A stretch of DNA of 64,000 bases from DASXQK01 sp963724385 (GTDB lineage Bacteria > Pseudomonadota > Alphaproteobacteria > Dongiales > Dongiaceae). The position numbers and the translations under genes were made by a program. How positions within the stretch are numbered: the first letter of the stretch is position 1; each line of letters opens with the position of its first letter. The DNA is taken from positions 806,001 to 870,000 of the forward strand of contig CAVRUJ010000001.1 of the NCBI GenBank assembly GCA_963724385.1, in the 5' to 3' direction. Below, one piece after another: positions 9,728 through 18,388 of this stretch. The notes below the pieces were generated by a model. The model made no database searches. It saw only the letters and a list, made by a program, of their open reading frames with translations, and was not told where the DNA came from.

Positions 9728-10095
9728 GGGCTGGAGGGCGGTAGACGCCAGGCAGACAGCCTGAACCCGAACCGGCTCTCGTGGGATTCTACGTGTGCAC
9801 TGGCTGCGGGGCACGGCCGATTTCCGGAACGTTCGAGTCGGCGTTGCATTTTCCATAATCTTCGCTGCAAGGCTAGCTTGGAAATTGCCGAGAGAAGGCC
9901 TAGGTGGAGCAATCATGGGTGCTCGTGAGGCTTTGACCAGGGATGCATCGGTTTCTTGTCGCGCTGTAGGTGCTCAAACGCAGCCAGGGCACCCTCGATC
10001 TCCCGGCCAGCAGATTTTGATACCACAGAAAGTAGGTTTGACTGGGGCTGACGAGCGCGGAAGGGGAGATCGGAGATTGGTCACGGAGGGAGCCG
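9728..10095. other. Gap without a supported gene
   Basis: No coding frame has convincing composition or a ribosome site, apart from the upstream extension of the minus-strand gene at 9727. The last bases (GGAGGGAGCCG) are the ribosome-binding site of the next gene. Confidence 0.4.
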
Positions 10096-10584
10096 ATGTC
10101 GAACGAGCACTGGCGATTCCGAGCCGCCGGCCAAGCCGTAGCTGCCTTGTGGCTTCAAGTGCCCATCGCCGAGGTGGACGAGGACGGCATTGGGATCGGT
10201 TGGGCTGATCTACCCACTCGGAATCGACCGAGAGCCGAGGTATTAGCCGAAATCGGGGTCGGGCTTGCCGGAATTGCCGCGGTCAGCACCTATAGGTTCG
10301 GCCGCCTGCAATCCTGCGAGAACATCTGCACATGGAATTTCAGCATCGGCGAAATCGAGGATTTTGCCCAAGTGCAGGATTTGATCGATGCCATCGACCC
10401 CGGTGATTCCGAAGATTTATTGATGAGAAAGTGGATCGAGGCGATAGCCCTCATGAATCGACCAGGGGTGTGGGATGCGGTGACTGCAATCGCTGGGGCA
10501 TTGCGATCCGGCGCTCTTACACAGCAAGGGGCGGAAGACAGGGCAGCAGGAGCGCTGTGGATCGACTTGCTATCCGAGGCTTAA
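10096..10584 (+). CDS. Degenerate M41-like metalloprotease-fold protein
   Basis: 162 residues behind a strong GGAGGGA site. The overall pattern recalls the small FtsH-type (M41-like) zinc peptidase proteins of alphaproteobacteria, in which HEAGHAVVA near the N-terminus is followed by a helical domain with an AGxxAE segment and a C-terminal four-helix part. Here the first motif reads RFRAAGQAVAALWLQVPI: the two histidines and the glutamate of HExxH are gone, while GLAGIAAVS and the C-terminal ALRSGALTQQGAEDRAA are retained. If the relationship is right it is catalytically dead and may be a regulator or immunity factor. The family assignment is tentative. Confidence 0.55.
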   Translation: MSNEHWRFRAAGQAVAALWLQVPIAEVDEDGIGIGWADLPTRNRPRAEVLAEIGVGLAGIAAVSTYRFGRLQSCENICTWNFSIGEIEDFAQVQDLIDAIDPGDSEDLLMRKWIEAIALMNRPGVWDAVTAIAGALRSGALTQQGAEDRAAGALWIDLLSEA

Positions 10585-10649
10585 GTCTCAGCTTCGATCT
10601 CCGTCTTCGGATGAGGAACCCACCACCCGGCGTTGGCGTCTGCCTAGTT

Positions 10650-10895
10650 ACCGGTAAGGCGATCGCCACCGCGGTGGGGGTCTCGCCAGCCACGGTGAGC
10701 CGTATCCTTAAGCGGCTGGGCCTCAACAATCTCAGAGCCCTTCAATCGGCCGAACCAGTATGCCGCTATGAGTGCGGGCGTCATGGCGAGTTGATCCACA
10801 TCAACGTCAAGAAGCTAGGCAAGTTCAATCGCATCGGCCATCGCATCACCGGCCACAGGACCCGGCAAAGCAGCCATCTAGGCAAGAAGCTATGC
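10650..10895 (+). pseudogene. IS481-family transposase remnant
   Basis: The frame reads TGKAIATAVGVSPATVSRIL, then RRYE-like and GELIHINVKKLGKFNRIGHR segments, which match the HTH and linker region of IS481-family transposases just before the DDE integrase core. The match stops at about HRITGHRTRQSS, and the catalytic core is missing, so this is a fragment. It lies at the right side of the island and may mark its edge. The 10896-11065 stretch has nothing else recognisable. Confidence 0.72.
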
Positions 10896-11065
10896 CGTGT
10901 GTGCCAACTCAGTGCGACACTAGCTCCAGCCATCCCCGGGCAGCAACGGTGAATTATGTCTCGGCCTAGTCGGCGCGCTGACGAATGGGTTGGTTCCGGC
11001 CGCTTCGATTGTCGCCCGGGCCAAACTGGCCTTAGCGATCTCAGCTGAGACCAGCAGGGACCCGT

Positions 11066-11866
11066 TCAACGGACGTCGTCCACGTCCTTGTACCATTTCA
11101 GGCGGTCGCCGACCTTGGCCCGCATGCGCCAGGCCAGCGGCTTGGGTTCGGCCTCTAGCCGGGCGCGCAGCGTCCTCGTTTGTTGGCGAAGCTTTGTCCC
11201 AGGATCTGAGCCGAGAGCGTTGTGGCCGTGGGAGTACCGATCGAGCTTCTCCAGGTTCATCGTCGCCGTACGCCAGAGCCCCCAGTCCTCGGCACAGAGC
11301 CGCGCGATGCGCGCCAGGTTGATGGCGTCGCGGTCGTCATCGGCAAGGCCATGCTCGATGAGCAGCACACTGGCGTCGATCAGGTCTTTCTCGGCGATCT
11401 TGACGATCTGCAATTTGCCGAGCAGGAGCTCGGCGAGCGGCAGGGTGGCGCTGTCGGTATCCAGCCGCCCCGCCAGCGTGATGACATGGCAGAAGTCGAG
11501 TCGATCGAAGAAGACATCAATGTGGAGCCGATTTTCGCCGTGCCGGTAAATGGCGCGGGTGCCCTCGCTCAGCACCGCGACCTCCCGATCTTCGGCGTAG
11601 CCAAGAGAGGCCAGCAGCTGTTGGACGCGCCTGGCATCGCGCTTGTAGGCGGCGAAATCGAGGTCGTGGAAGTCCCGGCCTTCACGCGCCAGATGGCCGA
11701 AGCGCGGGCAACGCAGCTGCACCGCTAGAGAGCCGGTGAGCCTGAGGGAAGCGCCTGCCAGCGATGCCGCGTCCAGGATTCGCCGGGCTTCGATAGTCAG
11801 GAGAGCGGCGTCGTCGGCCGGTGCCGAACACTCAGGGCTGGATTGCATCGAAGAAGGGTGCCTCAT
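11066..11866 (-). CDS. Nucleotidyltransferase-fold protein
   Basis: 266 residues with the minimal nucleotidyltransferase pattern: LTGSLAVQL (Gly-Ser) near residue 43, followed by DFHDLDF (paired aspartates) near 67, and a later strand LHIDVFFD. This layout is shared with AbiEii-like and uncharacterised transferases. It probably moves a nucleotide onto an unknown acceptor. No antitoxin-like neighbour is visible. It appears to sit outside the island, on the same strand as the downstream permease cluster but separated by that cluster's terminator. Confidence 0.66.
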   Translation of the reverse strand: MRHPSSMQSSPECSAPADDAALLTIEARRILDAASLAGASLRLTGSLAVQLRCPRFGHLAREGRDFHDLDFAAYKRDARRVQQLLASLGYAEDREVAVLSEGTRAIYRHGENRLHIDVFFDRLDFCHVITLAGRLDTDSATLPLAELLLGKLQIVKIAEKDLIDASVLLIEHGLADDDRDAINLARIARLCAEDWGLWRTATMNLEKLDRYSHGHNALGSDPGTKLRQQTRTLRARLEAEPKPLAWRMRAKVGDRLKWYKDVDDVR

Positions 11867-11926
11867 GTTGGACGTCGGCTACTATCCCATATCGCGCGGC
11901 ATTCCCACAATCGAGCCCATGCCGAC

Positions 11927-11954
11927 AAGAAAGGGGCGGCGTTGCCGCCGCCCC
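11927..11954 (-). terminator. Rho-independent terminator of the permease gene
   Basis: Read on the minus strand, a GC stem (GGGCGGCG with CGCCGCCC, 8-9 pairs, 4-base loop; 11933-11954) is followed by TTTCTT. It begins about 25 bases after the permease stop. Confidence 0.75.
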
Positions 11955-11978
11955 CGACACCTTCGCTTCAGATCCCGC

Positions 11979-13607
11979 TCACTCCGGCGGGATTTCCTTG
12001 AAAGCGTAGCTCACGTCTATGCCGCGCGACTTCTGCACCAGCTTGGTGAGGATGTACCAGACGATCGAAACAACCAGGACTCCGATCACAACTTCGTGGG
12101 CGAGATCGCTGTTGAGGCCGTATACATCCTTGAAGATGAACATGAGCACCATCACGCCGCCGACAATGGCGCCGATGAGCCCCAGCACGGTGACGGCCGG
12201 CAGGCTGCCGATCTTGTACTGCGCTCCTGGCGAGGCCTCGTAGAGAGCCTTGGCCCGGTAGGGGAGCAGAGCACCGGCAAGAGAGGTGACGACGAACACG
12301 TACCCGCAAGCGAACGTGACACCCAGCGTCAGCGCCGTCCACTGGGACCAGAAATCGTAGAGGATGATCACCGGGATGCTCGCCACGAAATAGGCGATGT
12401 GAGCGTTGACCGGGGTATGGAAGCGATCCGACACCCGGCTGACCCATTCCGGCAGCAAGCGGTCGAGCGACATGGCCACCACGACCCGGGTCATGCCGAT
12501 ATAACAGTTATTGACGATCTGGAACGAGTTGAGGATGTAGCCGAGGCCGATGAGCAGAACGATCAACGGATGCTGGGCTATCGCCATGGCGACGATGTTG
12601 GGGAAAAGATAGACCCCGTTGAAGGTGCCCTCGGCCAATCCCGACCAGTAGCCCGCGCCAGCAACGTAGAGGAAATCCGTGCCGATGGCGCGCTCGAATG
12701 CCCAACCCAGGATCGCCAGCAGCACGCCGGTCACGACCAGCGAGCCGATGATAATGATCATCTGGCTCTTGAATGACCGAGCGTTTTTGATCTCGCCGTT
12801 CTGCTGGGCGCTGTAGGAGGCCCACTGCAGAGAGGTCCAGGCGATGGGCGCCACCAGGATCGTTGCCATCAGGCTGAAAGGCGGATTGAGGTCGATGCTC
12901 TTCGCCTTGGCTGCCGCCAGGGCTGCCTCGTAGAAGTGAGGCGCGCCGCCGGAGGCCACCACGAAACTGTTCATCTTGTCGGCGAATGTCTGGGGCGTAG
13001 TGCCAAACAGGATCACCAGCATGATGAAGAAGGCGACAAGCGTGGCGATCCACATGACATGCTGGAACCGGACATAGTTCTTGAACCCGCTGACTAGCAG
13101 CACCAGCGCCAGAGCCGCATTGGCGATGCTGGTGATGAAGATGCCCCAAGGCGAGGTGAACCATAGGCCCAGGCTGGTCATGGTGGCGCTGCCCATGGTG
13201 GCGCCCAGTCCCAGGAACAGCGGCGCGAATCCGAGATAGGCGAGCAGCCATCCGGAAAGCGCCACCCATTGCAGGATCCAGATGACAAAGCCGGACATGA
13301 CGACGGGGAAGCCGATCCCGCCGCCGAAGACCCGGCTCTCGAAAACGTAGTCGCCGCCCGAGCGGGGCAGCGCGGTCGAAAGCCAAACATAGGCGAGCGC
13401 GATGGGGATCTCCAGGATCATGGCAAGGATGATGCCCCAGAAGAGATTCCCCCCTGGCAACGCGCCCGGCGCCCAGAGGTAGGTCCAGGGGAAGATGAGA
13501 CCCATGGTCAGGATGTTGTACACGAAGGCCGAATAGGGCGACATCACCCGGACCAGGCCCGAGGCCTTGCGCGTGAAGACTTCCGGTTTTGCAGCTGCCA
13601 TTGCCAT
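11979..13607 (-). CDS. APC-family amino-acid/polyamine permease
   Basis: 542 residues, about 12 hydrophobic segments, inner-membrane secondary transporter of the amino acid-polyamine-organocation superfamily. The N-terminus contains a short cytosolic part followed by the first helix with SPYSAFVYNILTMG. PRSGGDYVF around residue 82 is the typical loop after helix 2. The start is backed by GGGAGGG about 10 bases upstream. It is the last gene of a minus-strand set with metallophosphoesterase, phosphotransferase and dimethylglycine dehydrogenase-like genes, so its substrate may be an amine or amino acid from that pathway; this is inference. Confidence 0.88.
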   Translation of the reverse strand: MAMAAAKPEVFTRKASGLVRVMSPYSAFVYNILTMGLIFPWTYLWAPGALPGGNLFWGIILAMILEIPIALAYVWLSTALPRSGGDYVFESRVFGGGIGFPVVMSGFVIWILQWVALSGWLLAYLGFAPLFLGLGATMGSATMTSLGLWFTSPWGIFITSIANAALALVLLVSGFKNYVRFQHVMWIATLVAFFIMLVILFGTTPQTFADKMNSFVVASGGAPHFYEAALAAAKAKSIDLNPPFSLMATILVAPIAWTSLQWASYSAQQNGEIKNARSFKSQMIIIIGSLVVTGVLLAILGWAFERAIGTDFLYVAGAGYWSGLAEGTFNGVYLFPNIVAMAIAQHPLIVLLIGLGYILNSFQIVNNCYIGMTRVVVAMSLDRLLPEWVSRVSDRFHTPVNAHIAYFVASIPVIILYDFWSQWTALTLGVTFACGYVFVVTSLAGALLPYRAKALYEASPGAQYKIGSLPAVTVLGLIGAIVGGVMVLMFIFKDVYGLNSDLAHEVVIGVLVVSIVWYILTKLVQKSRGIDVSYAFKEIPPE

Positions 13608-13698
13608 AGTCGCGTTCCCTCCCTTGTGACCGCTTCCCTCGGCCGCGCTTCGGGCGGCGGAAGCCGGATGAATTTCCTCTCTGCCGGTCAGGTGCTCA

Positions 13699-14706
13699 TC
13701 ATCCGGCCGTCATCTGGTAGCTCTTCACCTGGTCCTTGGCCAAGGTGATCAGACAGCCGCGCAGCACGCCTTCGCCGTATTCGCTGCCGGGGTTGAAGGA
13801 CATGGTCCGCCCCATGCGCACGGCCCCGCCGGACTCGTGGATGTGGCCGTGCAGGCTCATGAGCGGCTGGTGGGTTTCGATAGCGCGGCGCACCGAACGG
13901 CTGCCGGCGCCATAGAGCTGGATCTGGCCGCCCTTGCTGATCTGGCTCGGCGGATCGGTGGTCCAATCGAGTTCCGGACAGGTGTCGAGCGTCGAATCGA
14001 TGGGCGGGACGTGGAAGTTGAAGATGCAGTGGTCAAAGTCGCTGACCTCCGCCGTCACTCGGTCGATCACCTCGCCCAGCTTGTCGTCGGGCAGCTCGCG
14101 CGGCGTCTTCCAAGGCGTGGGATTGCTGTAGCCGACGCTCACCATGCTGTGATGCTCGTCGATCTCGACCCGGCGCTCCTCGCAATAGACGATCGATTCC
14201 GTGCCGCCCCGCTTCAAGGTATCGAGCACTTCAGGATCGTCGTCATTGCCGCCGATGACGTAGCATTTCTTGCCGGTGCCCTTGAGCCGGTCCTCGGCCA
14301 GCGTCAGCCAGGATTCCAGGCGCTCGCGGGCCAGCGCATGGAACAGGCGCTCGACCGAGGCCGGGTCGACCTTGAGGGCCCGGTACTCATCTTCGCCCAT
14401 CACCCGGCTGTAGTAGCCGAGCGTACCCAGGCGCTCGAGCAGCCCGTGCAGCTCGCTCTCATCGGTAAAATGCTCGGTTCGTCCCATGAGATAGGCGCGG
14501 AAACCCTTGTCGCGCTCGCGAATGATGGGGATCGCGAGCTTGCCCACGATGTCGCCGCCCATGACCAGCACATCGGCTTCGTAATGCTTGGCGGCGTTGA
14601 TGAACTTGCGAAAGGTACGCTCCGAGCCATGGAAATCGGAGCCGAAGAACAGCCTCGTCGTCTTGCCGTCGGCAACCCGGCTCGATTTCCAGCCGAAGAA
14701 CGACAT
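13699..14706 (-). CDS. Calcineurin-like metallophosphoesterase
   Basis: 335 residues from the ATG preceded by GAGAGGA; a longer frame to 14826 adds a basic, unlikely leader. Metal-binding motifs of the family are visible: FFGSDFHGS (D.H), VMGGDIVG (GD), YVIGGNDDD (GN.D in place of GNH), CIFNFHVPP (H), and LMSLHGHIHESG (GHxH). It hydrolyses an unknown phosphoester in the cytoplasm. Its place between a permease and a kinase-like phosphotransferase suggests a shared metabolite. Confidence 0.86.
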   Translation of the reverse strand: MSFFGWKSSRVADGKTTRLFFGSDFHGSERTFRKFINAAKHYEADVLVMGGDIVGKLAIPIIRERDKGFRAYLMGRTEHFTDESELHGLLERLGTLGYYSRVMGEDEYRALKVDPASVERLFHALARERLESWLTLAEDRLKGTGKKCYVIGGNDDDPEVLDTLKRGGTESIVYCEERRVEIDEHHSMVSVGYSNPTPWKTPRELPDDKLGEVIDRVTAEVSDFDHCIFNFHVPPIDSTLDTCPELDWTTDPPSQISKGGQIQLYGAGSRSVRRAIETHQPLMSLHGHIHESGGAVRMGRTMSFNPGSEYGEGVLRGCLITLAKDQVKSYQMTAG

Positions 14707-14849
14707 CAGCTCGGTCCTCTCGTGGTTCGCCGCTTCTACTCGCGTGCTTCGCCCCGTCGAAGCGCCGCGCCGGCCGGACCGTTCCCCAATCTGCGTTAAT
14801 ATGACATGAAGGTTGCGTTGCCGCAATCGCGGGCCGGCGACTCGCGCCG

Positions 14850-15779
14850 TCAGCCGGCTTCTATCGCCTTCAAATGCCTGCTGAATTCCGCTTGGCGCAT
14901 GAGGGCCTTGCAGCGCTCGAACCGGCGGATGGCGTAAGCCCAGAAGTCGTCCACCGGGTTCTTATTGGCATGCTGGATCAGGCCCCAGAGGGTCCAGAGG
15001 AGGTCGCACATGGCCTTGTAGACGACCATGCGGCCCTGCACCGGGGCCGCCGGCGGCCCGTCGCAATAGGCCTCCATCATGTCACGGTCGCGGGCTTCGT
15101 CGAACCCGGCTTCCACGGACATGTCGCCCAAGTCCCACAGGGGATCGTTCATGCCGGAATACTCCCAGTCCACCACCCACATGCGGGTGCCATCGTCGAG
15201 AAAATTCTCCGACAGCGGATCGCAATGGCAGGGCGCAAGCGCGGCGGGCCGACCGTCCAGCACCAGACGCACGGCGCCGGCTTCGCGGACCACGTCGTGA
15301 TAGCCGTCGGGCAGCGCGGCGCCCAGTTTCGTCAGCACTTTCAGGTACTCATCGATCATGGCGAAGAGCTCGAAGCGGAACTTGAAGGTCTCGCCTGACA
15401 GGTGCATCCGGCGCAGCGCCCTTGCCGCCCGCGCAGGCGCCCCGGGCCTGCTCATGAACAGGCCGGGCGTCATGGAAATGCAGCCGTCGAGATAGCGGCA
15501 GAGCATGAGCCCGTCGCTCTCGTCGAAGAACAGCACCTCAGCGTTGACTCCGGCCGCTGCGGCCGCACGGGCGTTATGGGCCTCGACCCTCCGGTCGATG
15601 TAGTCGGAAGTTTTCTCGCCCGGAATGCGCAAGACATACCGCTCGCCCCCAACGGAGAGTTTGTAATTGCGGTTTGTCAGGCCGCCCAGCCGTTCGAGAG
15701 CGATCGCCGAGGGCTTGCTCCCGGCCAGCAAGGGTATTCGCATCAACGCGGCAAGCGCCTCGTCCTGCCCCTCGGTCAT
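14850..15779 (-). CDS. Choline/ethanolamine kinase-like phosphotransferase
   Basis: 309 residues of the aminoglycoside phosphotransferase/choline kinase fold. Seen: a glycine-containing N-lobe (GGLTNRNYKLSVGGERYVLRI), the catalytic Brenner-type loop APCHCDPLSENFL near residue 182, and VVDWEYSGMNDPLWDLGD, the metal-binding aspartate motif typical of the choline kinase subgroup. It probably phosphorylates a small alcohol or amine. Context with a dimethylglycine dehydrogenase-like gene immediately upstream (30 bases) points to choline-derived compounds, but no substrate can be read from sequence. Confidence 0.82.
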   Translation of the reverse strand: MTEGQDEALAALMRIPLLAGSKPSAIALERLGGLTNRNYKLSVGGERYVLRIPGEKTSDYIDRRVEAHNARAAAAAGVNAEVLFFDESDGLMLCRYLDGCISMTPGLFMSRPGAPARAARALRRMHLSGETFKFRFELFAMIDEYLKVLTKLGAALPDGYHDVVREAGAVRLVLDGRPAALAPCHCDPLSENFLDDGTRMWVVDWEYSGMNDPLWDLGDMSVEAGFDEARDRDMMEAYCDGPPAAPVQGRMVVYKAMCDLLWTLWGLIQHANKNPVDDFWAYAIRRFERCKALMRQAEFSRHLKAIEAG

Positions 15780-15809
15780 GCTGCGTCCCCGCTCTTTCGC
15801 TCGATCATA

Positions 15810-18224
15810 TCAGGCCTTGAGACGCTCCATCTTCGGATCGTAAAGCGGACCGTCGTGGCGCCGGGCCGGCATTCGCTCGCCGAAGGACTCAATCTCGAAG
15901 TCGTGCTTCCCTGCGAGTTCTATGGGCAGATAGGCATAGACGATCGGCTTGCCGATGGTATGGCCGAAATTGCCGCTCGTGGTGACCGAAACTACGCGGC
16001 CGCCATGGAGGATCGCCTCGCCGCCGAATACCGACGCCGGCGCCTCCACCGTGAAGATGCAGAGTTTCCGCTTCGGTCCCTCGGCCTTGATCTTCGCCAG
16101 CGCCGCGCGGCCGATGAAGCCGCCCTTTTTCAGCGCTACCCGGAAGCCCAGCCCCGCCTCATAGGGGTTGTAGTCCGGCGTGATGTCCGAACTCCAGTAG
16201 AGATAGCCCTTCTCCATACGCAGGCTGTCGATGGCCCGATAACCCACGTCGGCGATGGCGAATGCTTCGCCCGCCTGCCACAGGGCTTCATAGACGTGGC
16301 AGGCATATTCCGTCGGCATATGCAGTTCCCAGCCCAACTCTCCGACATAACCAATGCGCAGCGCCAGGACCGGCGCCGCCCCGACGGTGATCTCGCGGGC
16401 CGTGGCGAAGGGAAAGGCCGCGTTCGACACGTCGTCCTCCGAGATCCGGGCGAGGACGTCGCGCGCTCTGGGTCCGCAGAGATTGACGACGGCGCGGGAG
16501 GAGGTGACGTTCTCAAGCCGCACCGAGCCATCGCGCGGCAGATGGCTTTCGATCCAGTGAGCGTCGTGAACGGCGAAGCCGCTGCCGGTCACGATGTAGA
16601 AGCGATCGGCGGCGAGCCGCGTGATGGTGAGATCGCATTCGATGCCGCCGCGCTCGTTGCAAAGCTGGGTATAAATCACGCTGCCGGCCGGCCGGTCCAT
16701 GTCAGCCGCCGCCAGACGCTGAATGGCGCCGAACGCGCCGGGACCGGACAGCTCGAACTTGCTGAAGGAGGTCTGATCGACGAGGGCAACCCGCTGGCGC
16801 ACGGCCCGATGCTCGCCCGCCACGGGCTCGAACCAGTTGAGGCGACGGAAGGAGGGCCTGTCTTCGCGCTCCATGCCGGGCGGGGCAAACCAGTTGGGCC
16901 GTTCCCAGCCGGCCTTGGAGCCGAACACTGCGCCCTTTTCCTTGAGCGGATAATAAAGCGGGCTCTTCCTGATGCCGCGCGCGCTCTCGTGTTCCAGGCC
17001 GGGGTAGTGGATCTTGTAGTGGTGGCCGTAGAGCTCGACGGCCCGGGGATACATGAAAGCCCGGGTGTTGTGGTGGAAGGCGAAACGGCGGACGTCCAGG
17101 GGCCAGAGATCGAGGCTGGGTTCGCCCTCGACGATCCATTCGGCCATCATCCGTCCGGCGCCGCCGCCGGCCGCGATGCCGTAGAGGAATCCGGCGGCGA
17201 CGTAGCAATTGTCCAGCTCGGGAACCTTGCCCATAATGAAGTCGCTGTCGGCGGAATAGGGGATCGGCCCGTTGATGAGCTGGCGCACGCCGACCTTCTC
17301 CAGTATGGGCGTGCGCTTAGCGGCCAGCACCGCCAACTGCTCGAAGCGATCGAAATTGCCCGGCAGCAGCTCCCGGGCAAAGCTCTCGGGAATGCCGCTG
17401 GGCGCGAAGCCGAGCGTGTCGGGCTCGTAGCCGCCGACCGCGATCCCGCGCACCTCCGGCTTGTAATAGACGAGCAAGTCGGGGTCTCTGAGGGTCGGCA
17501 TGTCCTTGGGCATGTCGGGGATCGGGTCGGTGACCAGATACTGGTGCTCCAAGGCCAGAGCCGGCACGCGGCTTCCCATCATCCTACCAATGTCCCGACC
17601 CCACATGCCGGCGGCATTGACCAGAATCTCGCAAGTCCAGTCACCCATCTCGGTCGCGACCCGCTCGACGCGCCGGCGGTCCACCTTGACCTGCCGCACG
17701 CGGGCGCCTTCGACGATGCGTGCCCCTTGTGCGCGGGCACCCTTGGCGAGGGCTTGGGCGACGCTCGCCGGATCGACGTAGCCGTCACTGGGCAGAAAGG
17801 CGGCCGCAACGATGCCTTCGATGTTCATCAGCGGGAAGAGCGCTTGCGCCTCCTTGGGCGCTATGATCTGCATTTCCAGGCCGAAGCTCTTGGCCATGGT
17901 GGCCGCTCGCTTGATCTCCAGCAGGCGCTCCGCGGAACAGGCAAGCCGGAGACTGCCGACTTTCTTCCAGTCGATGGCCTGGCCCGTCTCTGCCTCCAGT
18001 CGGTCATAGAGCTCAACGCTGCGCTGAAGCATGCGGGTCACGTTGCGTGACGTGCGAAGCTGACCCACCAGCCCGGCCGCATGCCAGGTGGCGCCGTGGG
18101 TGATGCCGCTCTTCTCCAGGACGACGATGTCCCGATGACCCATGCGGGTCAGGTGGTAGGCGATGCTGCAGCCTATGATTCCGCCGCCGATGATGACAAT
18201 CTCGGCGTGGGAAGTATTGGTCAT
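15810..18224 (-). CDS. FAD-dependent dimethylglycine/sarcosine dehydrogenase-like protein with GcvT domain
   Basis: 804 residues. The N-terminal FAD domain begins with IVIIGGGIIGCSIAYHL (dinucleotide-binding fold) and includes GATWHAAGLVGQLR, the covalent-flavin type region of the dimethylglycine dehydrogenase family. From about residue 430 on there is a folate-binding aminomethyltransferase (GcvT) domain, with GYVGELGWELHMPTE and, near the end, GLGFRVALKKGGFIGR. Such enzymes oxidatively demethylate N-methylated glycines and pass the one-carbon unit to tetrahydrofolate. The start was chosen at the ATG with GGGGGCCCC before it; a frame 18 residues longer exists. Confidence 0.9.
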   Translation of the reverse strand: MTNTSHAEIVIIGGGIIGCSIAYHLTRMGHRDIVVLEKSGITHGATWHAAGLVGQLRTSRNVTRMLQRSVELYDRLEAETGQAIDWKKVGSLRLACSAERLLEIKRAATMAKSFGLEMQIIAPKEAQALFPLMNIEGIVAAAFLPSDGYVDPASVAQALAKGARAQGARIVEGARVRQVKVDRRRVERVATEMGDWTCEILVNAAGMWGRDIGRMMGSRVPALALEHQYLVTDPIPDMPKDMPTLRDPDLLVYYKPEVRGIAVGGYEPDTLGFAPSGIPESFARELLPGNFDRFEQLAVLAAKRTPILEKVGVRQLINGPIPYSADSDFIMGKVPELDNCYVAAGFLYGIAAGGGAGRMMAEWIVEGEPSLDLWPLDVRRFAFHHNTRAFMYPRAVELYGHHYKIHYPGLEHESARGIRKSPLYYPLKEKGAVFGSKAGWERPNWFAPPGMEREDRPSFRRLNWFEPVAGEHRAVRQRVALVDQTSFSKFELSGPGAFGAIQRLAAADMDRPAGSVIYTQLCNERGGIECDLTITRLAADRFYIVTGSGFAVHDAHWIESHLPRDGSVRLENVTSSRAVVNLCGPRARDVLARISEDDVSNAAFPFATAREITVGAAPVLALRIGYVGELGWELHMPTEYACHVYEALWQAGEAFAIADVGYRAIDSLRMEKGYLYWSSDITPDYNPYEAGLGFRVALKKGGFIGRAALAKIKAEGPKRKLCIFTVEAPASVFGGEAILHGGRVVSVTTSGNFGHTIGKPIVYAYLPIELAGKHDFEIESFGERMPARRHDGPLYDPKMERLKA

Positions 18225-18388
18225 GGGGCCCCCGCTGGAAGGAGCCGGATTATTCCAGCCCGCGGCGTAACAATACAATCTTGGACGGGTAGTGGTGATG
18301 GATAGTTCGAGCAGCTATCGCCTCGGGTAAGCTTTCGATTACAGAAGGCCATGAAGCGGAGTTTTCCTGACGCCGGTGGTCCAAGGAT

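Noticed and set aside
15402..18050. An 882-codon open frame on the plus strand
   Set aside because: It is the complement of the FAD/GcvT gene in a GC-rich genome; composition is His/Arg/Gly-rich and without motifs.
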